Shown here: one piece after another, positions 1 to 11,965 of the stretch | Layout: each line of letters starts with the position of its first letter | How positions within the stretch are numbered: position 1 is the stretch's first letter | Assembly: GCF_032854445.1 (NCBI RefSeq) | Contig: NC_088305.1 | Coordinates: 14,989,717 to 15,053,716, forward strand | From: Liolophura sinensis | Taxonomy: Eukaryota; Mollusca; Polyplacophora; Chitonida; Chitonidae | Direction: 5' to 3' | DNA: 64,000 nt | Made by a program: the position numbers and the translations under genes | Notes under the pieces: model-generated | What the model saw: only the letters and a program-made list of their open reading frames with translations | Databases searched by the model: none | Told to the model about the DNA's origin: nothing

Positions 1-159
1 TGACATTAGCCCTTTGTCAAGATTGAGTGTTATCAAGCGCTCACTTTCCTAGAATACTAGTTAAAATTTATATATGTTTTTTGTTTTTAGCCCAAACTCT
101 GCTGCACTTCCTCTTTGAAATGGTAAATTTAGTTTTTCCTTTTCAAGGAAGTGAATGTA

Positions 160-160
<1 letters not shown>

Positions 161-204
<44 letters not shown>
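161..204. repeat. (TA)22 microsatellite
   Basis: A pure TA dinucleotide run, located just before the truncated left side of a MITE copy. Confidence 0.97.
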
Positions 205-207
<3 letters not shown>

Positions 208-371
208 TATTTCAGTATATATTCATAAAATTATACTTTTTATGAAAGCCCTGAAATTGGCCAATCCAACCAATTTACTTTTGTCCCCAAAATCCAATTA
301 TAAATGTGCATACATGTAAAGTGCACTGAAAAAAAGGCTCTTTTATATGCGAAAAGGTTGAGGAATTAGGG
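208..371 (+). mobile_element. TA-flanked MITE, copy 1 (left end missing)
   Basis: Shares GGCCAATCCAACCAA, an AATCCAATTATAAATGTGCAT-like core and the right end ATATGCGAAAAGGTTGAGG...AATTAGGG followed by TA (372-373). The left end is replaced by the TA microsatellite. See the copy at 10922-11148 for the full structure. Confidence 0.75.
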
Positions 372-698
372 TAGTTGGGCTTCATTTTATGAATGGAGTT
401 AGTTAGAACACTTAACATTTACCATATGTGTATGCCTTTCATGCATCGTTCCATAAATCATCATCATCGTCTTCATTATTCTACACATCTGTCTGTAGCA
501 AAAAAAAAAATGCTGAATGAGATGTTAATGAGGACATATACACGGAGGAAAACAATTGTTAATACATTGGTCATGTTCATTCACTTTTTCTTCCCATCTG
601 AAAGTTTTTAGACAGTGACAGAAATAGTTTATATATGCATATGTTTCATTGATAAATTCTTGCAGTTTACAAACAGTTCACGTATCAGTGTTATAAAT

Positions 699-915
699 GT
701 ACATGCACCAGTCAAAGTGTTGTTTGGCAAGTGTTCATTTTCAATATACATGTAATAGTCTAAGTGTTTTCTGACAAGTGTTCATTTTCAGTGTACATGC
801 ACTAGTCTAAGTGTTGTTTGACCAGTGTTCATTTTCAATGTACATTCACTAGTCTAAGTGTTGTTTCGCAAGTGTTTACATGCACTAGCCTGAGTGTTGT
901 TTGACCAGTGTTCAA
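699..915. repeat. 47-bp minisatellite, about 4.5 units
   Basis: Diverged units containing CTAGTCTAAGTGTTGTTTG and AGTGTTCATTTTCAA. The fourth unit has an internal deletion. Confidence 0.85.
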
Positions 916-1189
916 TATACAGGTACATGTAAACTTAAACATAACACATATATAGTGTGGCACGTGCACATTAAATGATTTCAATGATATGTACATTAAT
1001 TCCTTCTGAATTCTTGTCCCAGCTATCCTGATACATTTATTAATTCATTATCTTTACATTTAGAGAGCTTGCGTGTGAGTCCAGGAGCTCATACATTACA
1101 AAATGATAACATTTATTTCTAGCTATATTTTCAAATGTACATGTAAGCAATCAACACATGCCATATAGATGGATTGTACTATAGTTTAT

Positions 1190-1432
1190 AGGGGGCCTCC
1201 AAGGCTCAGTAGGTTAGCGTGCTAGCACAGCGTAATGACCCAGGAGCCTCTCACTAGTGCGGTTGCTGTGAGTTCAAGTCCAACTCATGCTGGCTTCCTC
1301 TCCAGCTGTACTTGGGAAGCTGTGTCAGCAACCTGCAGATGGCCGTGGCTTTCCACCCACCATAATGCTAGCTGCCGTCGTATAAGTGAAATATTCTTGA
1401 GTACGGCGTAAAACACCAATTAAATAAATAAA
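1190..1432 (+). mobile_element. SINE family A, full length
   Basis: tRNA-like head with A box (AGGCTCAGTAGGTTAGCG) and B box (GAGTTCAAGTCC), body with TTCCACCCACCATAATGC, and 3' end GGCGTAAAACACCAAT plus (AATA)n. Flanked by the direct repeat TATAGTTTAT (1180-1189 and 1433-1442). This is a Pol III-transcribed, LINE-mobilised, non-coding retroelement. Confidence 0.9.
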
Positions 1433-1707
1433 TATAGTTTATGGTGATGGATGAAAGTGTGATCTTTGACGTTTTTATGACAGTGTGAAAGTTAAGAAGA
1501 CTGCATGTGTTAATTAACAGTTACAATTATGTCTGTTCTGGAATGGGTCAGGATACTGGAATTAGTGACAGTAAAACTCAATCAAGTAAATAAATCTCTT
1601 CTGGAGCCTATACATTTAGTTTCACTGTTAATTTGGTCACATTTGAGTCCTATATATAGGTTGCCAAGGTGATTCCATTCCTCACCCAAAACACTGATAA
1701 TGGATTG

Positions 1708-1800
1708 GTTTGATTGATTGTTTGGTGTGTACTGTACTTGAGAATACTTCACTTATGCAGCAGCGACCAGCATTAAGGTGGGAGGAAACAACAATTCGGG
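1708..1800 (-). mobile_element. SINE family A, diverged 3' fragment
   Basis: Reads GATTGTTTGGTGTGTACTG and then a TACTTGAGAATACTTCACTTA-like segment and AGCATTAAGGTGGGAGGAAAC. This is the reverse complement of the family A 3' half, with many substitutions, so an old copy. Confidence 0.6.
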
Positions 1801-1880
1801 GGGTATTCACATGGCCTTAAACATTACATGCTGTCAGTATATTGTGTAATAGATACAGTGTAATCAGTATCATATTCGAG

Positions 1881-2216
1881 TGAGTGAGTGCTTGGGGTTT
1901 AACATGGTACTTAACAATTTTTCAGTCATATGACGACGAAGGAATCCTTAGGGTGTATGTAATGTGCCTCCTTGTTGCAGGACGGATTTCCATTGCTGTT
2001 TTATCTGGTGCTGCTTGACTGAGCCTTACCGAAGGCAAGTAAGTCACCCCGCCAGAGCCATTATACTGTAGTTTACTATCCTCTTCATGCTGAACGTCAA
2101 GCGAGGAATCTGCAGCTTCCTCTTTTAAAGTCTCAGGTGTGACTCAACCCAGGATTGACCCTGGATCTACCGCTCCCGAAGCCGGCGCTCTACCAACTGT
2201 GTTAGCGGGGCAGATA
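1881..2216 (-). mobile_element. SINE family B, tRNA-derived
   Basis: On the minus strand it begins CCGCTAACACAGTTGGTAGA and continues with a tRNA-like A/B box arrangement (GTTGGTAGAGCGCCGG, GGGTCAATCCTGGG). The body, including TGCAACAAGGAGGCACATTA and CGTCATATGACTGAAAAATT, is shared with 53981-54335. Imperfect 13-bp direct repeats flank it (TATCATATTCGAG at 1868-1880, TACCATATTTGAG at 2217-2229). Confidence 0.75.
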
Positions 2217-2229
2217 TACCATATTTGAG

Positions 2230-4345
2230 AAAACTGACAGCAGACTCAAACCATGCAATCTCTCTGATAAGCATTCAGGTTAGGTACTTAAGTTTGTTTC
2301 CCTGTCCTTCAAGTGCTACTTTAGTCAGAGTATACAAATTATGCATGAATGAAACCATACTGTTATGTAAACTTTTGCATGTATAAAATGAAAGTTTCTC
2401 TTGTTTTTTTTTTCGTTTCTTTTCTTTTTTCAAGTATTAAAATATGAAGCTGTAAAGCTACAGTAGATGTTCAAAGTCTCCTAGTGAAAGGATGGTTAAC
2501 ACTTAACACTGAAATATTTTTGAAGCTGGCATAAAGCACCAATGAAAAAGAAAAACCTATTGTAAAATTTGGTCATTATGAACATTTTATTACTGCTAAT
2601 CTTGCTCGCAAAACTCAAAATAACAATGGCCAACAGGTATTTAAAGAAGAACTCATGTGATTCTGTGCATTGTGTCACTGTGTGGGGCCCGAGTTAATGT
2701 CTTTGGTATGTTTCTTCCTGCACTGATTGCTACTGGCTAACACAGTGGAGGTTATTAAACTTTAATCAGTGTTCCACATTTAGATCAGCCTCAGATACTA
2801 TAACTATTGATTTTAGGGACAGTTGCATGCACATCAAGATGTGCAGTGTAAATGGGAATGAAAACATTGTACACATTCACATGCGAAAAAGAAAGCTTGG
2901 ATTATCTGTTTGTTTGGTTTTTTTTTTGAATGGGAATTGTAAAAATTTCTTGAAAATAGTTCAGACAAGACATTAAGATTAAATCTAAACTCGATTATCT
3001 CCAACTTTTTGGTGGAGATTTAATTAACATAAAGCACATACGTGTAGCCATCCACAACCTAAGCTATACTGCTGTGTGTGTTATTACAGGCTTAATGAAA
3101 TATCAGCTGATATTAAAAAAGCTAAAAACATTTTCTCAATTCAGTGGCATTTCACTGGAGTAATGTTAAATCCTCGTCCAAATTGAAGTTAACAGTCCTT
3201 GTCTCGGGACTCCCGTTTTTTTCCCATGAACATGTAATATTGGATGAGCAGTTAATTGTTCTGAGATGTGTTCACATATCCCTGGTGAGGAGGTGCGCTG
3301 CACAGTTCAGGCTTCTGTCAGGGGATGTCCCCTTGTTAATGTGATTGTGTTGTTTAGCAAAATCTTTGTTGTGCTTAACAGAGTCTTGACCTTGAACTGC
3401 GAGAGAATCTGGAGGCTGTTACCCACACACTCTCCCACAAGCAACAGGGGTAGGGCAAGACTGCCTTGTTGCTAAGGTTAAGCTCATTTTTACCTGCATG
3501 CCAAGCTTTGACGAGGGATTTCCCAGGTGTGGTGTGTGACTCGTTGTTATAAGCCCTTAACCAGACCAAGGCTTTGACACTTGTTTGTTTAGCTTATACA
3601 ATCTTTGCGCAGACAAAATGCCCGGGGTCATTTGATTCTCTTGAACAAGCTATTGATTGGTTTTGTAGAGTTGGATAAAACACAACTGTGGTAAAGTGTG
3701 GTTTGTGTTCTAGCTGTATAGTGATCTGTATGTGTTGTGCCAGGAAGTTGGAATTTCCAAGAGCTGCATCCGCTACATTGTAGCACAACTCTAGCTGTTG
3801 TAAGCTTTTTACAGACAATTCTTTGGCAGCTGTTAAAGCACCTTAGATACTGACAAGAGTTTGGTTCAAGGTGCACACACTCCGCATTGAGCGAGGCTTT
3901 ATAGTTAACTGTTCTCAGCCTTCGACAGACTCGCTCCGATGTTTAATTTCCTTTCTCGTGTCATTGCAGATTAGTGTCAGTATTGGGAGGTGTGGATCTG
4001 GAACATTGACCTGGAAATCCCTTAACACCAGGCCAGCTTCCAGCGGATATTACACATCTTAATCTACTGAGATTTGAAGCACTGGACTTCAATACTGGGC
4101 TTCAGATTCCGAGTCAGGTAAGTTTAAATACATGTGTATTTGACTGAACTATAGCTTTAAATCTGTTTATCGTCTATAATTAGTTGTATAAGATTTTAAC
4201 ACCTCAAGGACCTGTACTTGAGACATAATTTGACAGAGGTGAATGGTAATAATGCTAGTAACACTATTACATTTAGGAAACCAACGTGACAAATACATAC
4301 ATGACATGTACATGTATGTAAGAGCGTTTAATTATTATAAACACT
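2230..4345. other. no coding gene recognised; possible non-coding exon near 3880-4117
   Basis: AT-rich DNA with short homopolymers (T-rich tract at 2402-2432). The stretch 3880-4117 is less AT-rich and ends TCCGAGTCAG|GTAAGT, a strong 5' splice site on the + strand, so it could be an untranslated first exon. No conserved protein was seen in any frame. Confidence 0.4.
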
Positions 4346-4360
4346 CGTGATTTGATTTGA

Positions 4361-4446
4361 TTTGATTTATTTATTTATTTATTTATTTGATTGGTGTTTT
4401 ACGCCGTACTCAAGAATATTTCACTTATACGACGGCGCACAGCGAC
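4361..4446 (-). mobile_element. SINE family A, short 5'-truncated copy with 15-bp TSD
   Basis: Contains only the 3' end of the element (TTATTTGATTGGTGTTTTAC and the TACTCAAGAATATTTCACTT segment). Flanked by CGTGATTTGATTTGA at 4346-4360 and 4447-4461. It inserted beside an older family A fragment (4462-4551). Confidence 0.85.
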
Positions 4447-4461
4447 CGTGATTTGATTTGA

Positions 4462-4551
4462 GCTGTGCTCGGCTTAATCCTCCCGCCATAATGCTGGTCG
4501 CGATCGTATTCTTGAGAACAGCATCCAGCATCAATCCAGTAAATAAATAAA
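4462..4551 (+). mobile_element. SINE family A, diverged 3' fragment
   Basis: GCTGTGCTCGGCTTAATCCT, CCGCCATAATGCTGGTCG and a decayed end CAGCATCAATCCAGTAAATA. Older than the insertion next to it. Confidence 0.6.
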
Positions 4552-5343
4552 AAAACTAATGTGAATTGAAGACTGTAGAGGCTACAAGTACTACATGTAC
4601 TTTGAGTGCTAAGCTGCAAACATACATATAATTAATGAGATCATTCAAAGAATTTATTATAAGTCCCCCACCCCCCACCCCCATCCGCCATCCTCATCAA
4701 CGAGGTTAGGAAAGGTACGGGAGTATCATTGGATTATCCCTGTCTGTCCGTCTGTCTGTAGTCACGATTTTGTCTATTCATTTCCTACCAAACTACCAGC
4801 TGCACCAATTTTGATGGAATTGACCACACATCTATGCTATCATCTGAACTTATGCCGACTAAACTTTAATGATAATTGTGTATTTATTTTTATAATAACT
4901 CCCAGCGCTTTTCCAATTATATTCAAATTTTTGCCGTGAAACAGTTCCAAGAGCACAGAACCTATTTCCATGAAAGGTAACATATCATTATGTTCATCAA
5001 AACGTGTGCATGCTAGATTTTAATTACAATGAGGTAATTATTTTCATGTTCAGGTACTAATAGTACAGTAAAGGATTTTTCATTTTTGAAATTGTTGGGG
5101 ATGGAACGGACCTGTACTTAGACATTCAGACTCTAGCTTTTCAATTTCCAAAAGGAGAAAAGGGGCTTTTATAAAAAAACAGAAGAAGTACATGTAGCAT
5201 CTGTGCAAGAAAACTTAATAGTTATCCAGCATTATAGCAAGAGCATGTTTTTTTGAAATTTTTAAATTTAAAAGTTAAATGACTGAGACAAAGATATGTG
5301 AATACACATAGTCCTGCAGACAAATGTCTACATGTATACTGTG
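4552..5343. other. no gene seen
   Basis: AT-rich sequence with a short C-rich run (CCCCCACCCCCCACCCCC near 4664-4682). No coding signal or known repeat recognised. Confidence 0.5.
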
Positions 5344-5535
5344 TGTTTATCTACCCTGTTGTCTTACATTTCTTTAATTTAGCACCTCTGTCTTCCCAGT
5401 GATTGTTACATGTTTGTCTACCCTGTTGTCTTACATTTCTTTAATTTAGCACCTCTGCCTTCCCAGTGATTGTTACATGTTTGTCTACCCTGTTGTCTTA
5501 CATTTCTTTAATTTAGCACCTCTGCCTTCCCAGAA
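5344..5535. repeat. 67-bp minisatellite, about 2.9 units
   Basis: Near-identical units with CTACCCTGTTGTCTTACATT and TTTAGCACCTCTG. Low divergence suggests recent expansion. Confidence 0.92.
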
Positions 5536-5867
5536 ATTGTTGCTGATGCAAATCCTGCATGATTCATCGTGATGCTATGACTGAAATATGTGACAGGTCA
5601 CATTAAACAGAAAGCAAGGAAATTAGCCCAACTTTATCTGTAGTGAAAGCTAATTTAGGGTTACTTACATCAGTCTAAGAAACTGTCATTATCCATTGGC
5701 CTGGGTGAATTAAAACTTAATTTGGCTACACAATCAACATTGAAACTATATATTTGGTGAGACTTATTAAATAGTGTTACGTGATGTTTTTAATAATTGT
5801 ATGTACATATAGGTAATTACAACGGGATTTTAGAATACATTGAGATAATGTGTACATGTACGTGTGT

Positions 5868-5993
5868 GTAGGTTTTATGAGCATTAATAACATGTACATG
5901 TGTTTTATGAGCATTAATTACATGTACATGTGTTTTATGAGCATTAATCACATATACATGTGTGTACAGTGTAGGTTTTATGAGCATTAATTA
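5868..5993. repeat. ~30-bp minisatellite, about 4 units
   Basis: Repeats of TTTTATGAGCATTAAT joined by ACATGTACATGTG. Confidence 0.85.
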
Positions 5994-7324
5994 CAAGCAC
6001 TTTTTGTCAGTCTGCACCATTGTATATATTTATGGAACAGTTGACATAAAAGTATACATACACATGGAGAAGAGAATAAGCAAGATGCACACTGTATTCA
6101 TGTTCAGCACACACACTGCATGTAGATAATTTTTGAAACTTCATCTTCTTTTTGGGCCAATTTATTGCTTAAATACAAGTAACTTCTAATAGTAGCTAGG
6201 ATATCAGTTATTAGACAGCCCTGTTAAAAGTACAAAACCTCGGTTGCAACATTTGTAACACTTTTGTACCAAGTACATCCATCTAGATAGATACATGTAC
6301 CCTGGTTGCAGATGCTTCAGAGTCTGGTCTACCTTACTCCCAGAAAACCTAGGGGAGGCTGAAGTCTGAGGTTTACAATACATTTGGCCTGTTTATGTTT
6401 ACAAACAGTTGCCACCTGTAAAACAGAGGCGTCTGGTATGCCTGGGGGCATAGCCCTTGTGAGTCTCAGCAGAACAGACACCAGAGTGTGAGGTTATACT
6501 CATGTCCATGTACCAGACAGGGGACTGCGACTTGTAACAGTAAACAGAGGCTGAGGCAGGAGCAGCAAAGTGGAGCTGAAACCAGTGATCCTACAGTCAG
6601 ACATGCAAATATGTACTGGTAAGTAGACTATAAACTTATATGTCATTTTTACACGTTTTATTTGGTTTATTTGAATTTTGCTGCAATTTCATTGTATGTT
6701 TTCATTCTTTTTTAACAGTTTCTCATCCTCATGAATAAAGTTTGTTTTTAGTAGACTCTTTGTGGTGCATGTCACTCAATCAGGATGACATAGTGTTTGA
6801 AGTATGAGAGTCTAAAGATCCAGGCAAGAAATTGCTTATCTTAATTTTGCTGTTGTCTTTCATTTTTTGACAAGTGACTCAGGCTGCCATAATTTACAAC
6901 GCTCTAGGTTTCCCGAAAACGGCGCTTATTACAAATAATTCAAAGCATGTACATGTACCTGATGCTGCCTCAGTACAAAACTGCAGATTCATGCATGCTT
7001 GAATGTCCCCTGTATAGTCTCCTTTATATGTCCCCCTACATATGTGTGTAATAGTATAAAATTGGATGGGAGGTCTGTAAACAGAAAATTGACTGTGGTA
7101 CAGCTGGCACTTTCTACCTTTTACATTTTGAAAACCCTGAGTTTTCAGACTTTTACAAAAATCCAGCTAATTCTGTTCTATAACGTGTAGTAATAATAGT
7201 GCAGGTAATAATAGTGAAGAGATTGGTTTGTGCGAAATTAGGTATACTGTTGCTATACTTACCACAGATCAGCAGTTTATGGCATGGTTGATATTACCTG
7301 ACCAAACATTTGAGTGTACATTGT
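5994..7324. other. no coding gene; possible untranslated exon 6300-6631
   Basis: The stretch from about 6300 is less AT-rich than its surroundings and ends ATGTACTG|GTAAGTAG, a good 5' splice site. No long open frame. It could be a non-coding first exon on the + strand. The rest is unremarkable AT-rich DNA. Confidence 0.35.
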
Positions 7325-8360
7325 ACATATATCCTTTCCTATTCTTGGTCTGCAGTACACACCATGTACATGTATGTATCTGACAATACACAATAAACCA
7401 TACACTTATACATATAGCCTTCCCTATTCTTGGTCTGCAGTGCACACCATGTACATGTACATGTATGTATCTGACAATACACAATAAACCATACACTTAT
7501 ACATATAGCCTTCCCTATTCTTGGTCTGCAGTACACAACATGTACATGTATGTTATCTGACAATACACAATAAACCATACACTTATACATATGGCCTTCT
7601 CTATTCTTGGTGTGCAGTACACACCATGTACATGTATGTATCTGACAATACACAATAAACCATACACTTATACATATAGCCTTCTCTATTCTTGGTCTAC
7701 AGTACACACCATGTACATGTATGTTATCTGACAATACACAATAAACCATACGCTTATACATATAGCCTTCCCTATTCTTGGTGTGCAGTACACACCATGT
7801 ACATGTATGTTATCTGACAATACACAATAAACCATACGCTTATACATATAGCCTTCCCTATTCTTGGTCTACAGTACACACCATGTACATGTATGTATCT
7901 GACAATACACAATAAACCATACACTTATACATATAGCCTTCTCTATTCTTGGTCTACAGTACACACCATGTACATGTATGTATCTGACAATACACAATAA
8001 ACCATACACTTATACATATAGCCTTCTCTGTTCTTGGTCTGCAGTACACACCATGTACATGTATGTATCTGACAATACACAATAAACCATACACTTATAC
8101 ATATAGCCTTCTCTATTCTTGGTCTGCAGTGCACACCATGTACATGTATGTTATCTGACAATACACAATAAACCATACACTTATACATGTAGCCTTCTCT
8201 ATTCTTGGTCTGCAGTACACACCATGTACATGTATGTTATCTGACAATGCACAATAAACCATACACTTATACATATAGCCTTCCCTATTCTTGGTCAGCA
8301 GTACACACCATGTACATGTATGTATCTGACAATACACAATAAACCATACACTTATACATG
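7325..8360. repeat. ~88-bp minisatellite, about 12 units
   Basis: Units of 84-92 bp contain CTGACAATACACAATAAACC, TATTCTTGGTCTGCAGTACA and CACCATGTACATGTATG. Open minus-strand frames here are products of the repeat. The array ends exactly where a MITE begins (8361). Confidence 0.95.
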
Positions 8361-8362
8361 TA

Positions 8363-8867
8363 CGGTAATTTTTCGACATTTTCGCATGTTTGCATGATGT
8401 TTGTTAAGGCATATTCTGGGGGCATTTATTTAAATTGTACTTTTTGTAAACCCTGAAACTGGCCAACTAAGAATCCAATGCCCGTGGGGAAACCCACGAC
8501 CATCTGGCAGGTTGCTGCCAGACCTTCCCACGAGTTAATCACAATTATTTATTTATTTACAAGCACGTGTTAACACAACATAATTAACATGCAATCTTTA
8601 TAATAGGCAGAAGAAATTCATAAATTAAGTAGGTTGTATGAGAAACCCTGAATAACAGTATTCAATATGAACATTTTGAAAGGATCCCTACAAGTATTCA
8701 CTATTTCTTTTTTTCAGAATATGATAAATATTACAGTTTGTTGATCATAAGCTGTAAAGTACTATAAGCTGTATGAGTATGGGTTACATACACATACCGG
8801 TACATGAGCGTGCATAAATGGTTCTGAGTGTTGTGCTTTCATATGCAAAAAGGTTGAGGAAATAGGG
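8363..8867 (+). mobile_element. TA-flanked MITE, copy 2, split by an inverted-repeat arm
   Basis: The left part (8363-8479) has CGGTAATTTTTCGACATTTT and the CTGAAACTGGCCAAC core; the right part (about 8798-8867) ends TTTCATATGCAAAAAGG...AATAGGG. TA lies on both sides (8361-8362, 8868-8869). Compared with the intact copy, sequence stops at AATCCAAT and resumes near the TGCATAAAT segment, so about 320 bp was inserted. Confidence 0.75.
8480..8797. repeat. left arm of long inverted repeat
   Basis: The reverse complement of 9826-10143 with only a few differences over about 318 bp. The outer edge is GCCCGTGGGGAAACCCACGA, the inner edge GGGTTACATACACATAC. It includes a piece of the SINE found whole at the right arm, so the right arm is probably the original. 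Confidence 0.9.
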
Positions 8868-8889
8868 TACATATATAGCATGCATTTGT

Positions 8890-9500
8890 TGTATAAGATT
8901 TATCATTTATGTGCACATGTACATGTATGTGCACATGGAGGTGTTCATGTATGTGCGCATGTAGGTGTACATGGAGGTGCATGAAGAGGTGTATACATGT
9001 ATGTACATGCACATGGAGGTGTACATGTACATGCACATAGAGGTGTACATTTATGGGCATATGGAGGTACATGTATATGTGTATGTTCACATGGGCATGC
9101 ACATGGAGGTGTACATGCGCATTAAGGTTTACATGTATGCGCACATGGAGGTGTATATGTATGTGCACATGTAGTTGTACATGTATATGCATGTGTAAGT
9201 GTACATGTATGTGCACATGTATGAGTACATGTACTTGCACATGCAGGTTTACGTGTATGTGCACATGTATGAGTACATGTACTTGCACATGCAGGTTTAC
9301 GTGTATGTGCACATGTAGGGGTACATGTACTTGCACATGCAGGTTTACGTGTATGTGCACATGTAGGGGTACATGTATGTGCATGTGTAGGTGTATATGG
9401 GGGTGCACATATATGTGCACATGTAGGTGTACATGGAGGTGCACATGTAGGTGTACATGGAGGTGCACATGGAGATGTGTGTACAGTTGTACATGTCTGT
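8890..9500. repeat. GTGCACATGTA-type degenerate tandem array
   Basis: A dense array of 12-36 bp sub-units such as GTGTACATGTATGTGCACAT and GGAGGTGTACATG. It reads as a His/Val-rich frame on the minus strand and a Met/Tyr/Cys-rich frame on the plus strand, both due to simple-sequence composition. Confidence 0.93.
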
Positions 9501-9825
9501 GCCTGTGAGTATTAAAGGACCATGTACATGTATACAGAATTCAGGATAAATGACATCCACCTGTGAACACAGACCTTTGTCACTGTATCTCTTTAGGTTA
9601 TGAAGGTCACATGACAAATCCAGCTGAAGTGACATTTAAAGATAAATTTAGATGCCCAATTGGAGCAATTTTTTCCTGCACTTTTCAGTTACAATAACAA
9701 GTGGCATTGTATTTGGTAAATACCTTTTGTCCCACATGTGTGTATGTCTTTTGATGATACACATGCATGCATGTACTCATACATACAGGACAGCCTATGG
9801 ACTTTCAAGCATTGATCATGTTCAT

Positions 9826-10143
9826 GTATGTGTATGTGACCCATACTCATACAGCTTATAGTACTTTACAGCTTATGATCAACAAACTGTAATATTTATC
9901 ATATTTTGAAAAAAAGAAATAGTGTATACTTGTAGGGATCCTTTCAAAATGTTCATATTGAATACTGTTATTCAGGGTTTCTCATACAACCTACTTAATT
10001 TATGAATTTCTTCTGCCTATTATAAAGATTGCATGTTAATTATGTTGTATTAACACGTACTTGTAAATAAATAAATAATTGTGATTAACTCGTGGGAAGG
10101 TCTGGCAGCAACCTGCCAGATGGTCGTGGGTTTCCCCACGGGC
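9826..10143. repeat. right arm of long inverted repeat
   Basis: Pairs with 8480-8797 around a ~1.03-kb spacer holding the MITE end and the GTGCACATGTA array. Its outer end lies inside SINE 10091-10242. Confidence 0.9.
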
Positions 10144-10242
10144 TTAGCCCAGTTTCCCCCCACCATAATGCTGGCAGTCGTGGTATAAGTGAAATATTCT
10201 TGAGTTCGGCGTAAAACGCCAATCAAATAAATAAAATAAATA
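10091..10242 (+). mobile_element. SINE family A, 5'-truncated, with 14-bp TSD
   Basis: Starts CGTGGGAAGGTCTGGCAGCA and ends with GGCGTAAAACGCCAATCAAA plus (AATA)n. Flanked by AATTGTGATTAACT on both sides (about 10077-10090 and 10243-10256). The 5' truncation plus TSD indicates target-primed reverse transcription. Confidence 0.9.
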
Positions 10243-10256
10243 AATTGTGATTAACT

Positions 10257-10921
10257 GATTTATACAGTATAATTATACACCATTCATTATGCGTCGATGG
10301 ATACATCGTAACATTCTGATTAACATGGCTGTGTGATAACGGACAAATGTTTGCGTTTGAGGCTGTGAGGATGCACTTAGTGTCATTGTAATAATCTATA
10401 TGTCCTCCATATCTTCGTATCTCCAGTCTTTAAGTTTATAGTTTGCACATGTTTGAACTATAAAGTCTGTCTTACATGTTAATTGACCTGCTTGCATTTT
10501 TTTGCCTTTCAAGTATAAAATGTCAGTAAACATGTATTTTAGCGACAGAAGTGGTTTTTGCTAGTTTGACGTCATGCACTTTGTCAGCCCTTTAATGACA
10601 AGTGAATGTCCCCTGGTACTCTTTGATGTAGACAGTATTTACATGGTAACAAAGAAACAGTTCACAGGCTTGATAACACTGGACAATGGTCAGTCAATTA
10701 TGCACAGACTTGTCATTTATTGGACAGCCGTAAAACACAAATTTGCTGCAGGCAGTTAAGACATCGGTGAACATCCTAATTTCTCCCACTTTTATAATTT
10801 AATTCTGCTGTTTGTTTGTTTTGTTTTTTGTTCTTAAAAAAGACTCTCTTTTATGGATAAGTTTTAAGTATGTATTTTGAAAATGCAAAAGAAATGTTTA
10901 CTTATTTTCAAAATTTTCTTA
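10257..10921. other. no gene seen
   Basis: AT-rich spacer. A 61-codon open frame at 10574-10759 has no recognisable features. Confidence 0.5.
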
Positions 10922-11148
10922 CTGTAATTCTTCAATCTTTTCGCATGTTTGCAAGGTGTTTATTTAAGCATTGCTGACGGCATTATTCTGTGTAAGCTAA
11001 AAAAAATTATACTTTTTGTGAATTCCTGAAATTGGCCAATCCAACCAAAGTACATGTAGTTTTGTCAAATTCAAAAATCAAATTATAAATATGCATAAAT
11101 TGCACTGAAATTTGCTTTTTCATATGCGAAAAGGTGGATGAATTAGGG
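10922..11148 (+). mobile_element. TA-flanked MITE, copy 3 (reference copy, 227 bp)
   Basis: Left end CTGTAATTCTTCAATCTTTT then CGCATG; right end, read in reverse, CCCTAATTCATCCACCTTTT then CGCATA. This makes an imperfect terminal inverted repeat of about 26 bp. TA occurs on both sides (10920-10921, 11149-11150), as for Tc1/mariner-type elements. It has no coding capacity, so it is non-autonomous. Confidence 0.85.
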
Positions 11149-11150
11149 TA

Positions 11151-11704
11151 CTTCATTTGGGCACAATGATTAATTAAGGCTAATCGGGTTTAGGGTGTTC
11201 ATAAATCTAAGATGAACGAGATCAAAGTAATGATTATTGATGTACATACATTCACTAACATTGTAACATTCCAAGCAGAATCAATCAAACGGTAAAAAAA
11301 ATTAGTGGTCATTAGTATATGTTTTGTTTTCTTTGAAAAACAGGTACAGTTTTATGTTCCATGACTACATGTATTGATCACTGACAGTACTGCCATTCAT
11401 ACGCATGAAAAAGAACATGACACAGGCGTGAGCTGTGGTCATTTGTAAACATGTCATGTTTGGGTATGGGTATATATTGTACATTATCACACCAAGACTA
11501 GCATGTGTTGGATAGCCTTGTACAGTATGTTTCATAGACACGCATCTCCCAATAGGCAGTAGGGCAGAAATTAATATGAATTTTATGCAGAAAAATAAAA
11601 TGTGATTATAAATGGTTGATGATGTTCATGAAACTAGATTATAGGGATGTATAAGAAGGTCCTACCTCAAAATTTTGCCACATGTCCATGTTAACCTCTC
11701 CCTT
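11151..11704. other. no gene seen
   Basis: AT-rich spacer with no recognised repeat or coding signal. Confidence 0.5.
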
Positions 11705-11965
11705 GATACATGGCCCAATGTGGGGTAACATGAGATACGGAATTGTACAACTTCCCACCCAATGTAAGGTAACATAAGATACATAATTGTACAACTTCCC
11801 ACCCTATGTGGGGTAACATGAGATACAGAATTGTACAACTTCCCACCCAATGTAAGGTAACATAAGATATATAATTGTACAACTTCCCACCCTATGTGAG
11901 GTAACATGAGATACAGAATTGTACAACCTCCCACCCAATGTGGGGTAACATAAGAGACAGAATGT
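11705..11965. repeat. 44-bp minisatellite, about 6 units
   Basis: Units CCCACCCAATGTGGGGTAAC...AATTGTACAACTT alternate between two sub-types (GTGGGGTAACATGAG and GTAAGGTAACATAAG), so the true period may be an 88-bp dimer. Confidence 0.92.

Noticed and set aside
7269..8379. Cys-rich minus-strand frames up to 140 codons
   Set aside because: Translations of the ~88-bp minisatellite; the reading frame changes between units.
8839..9468. 209-codon His/Val-rich minus-strand frame
   Set aside because: Simple-sequence translation of the GTGCACATGTA array; the composition is fully explained by the repeat.
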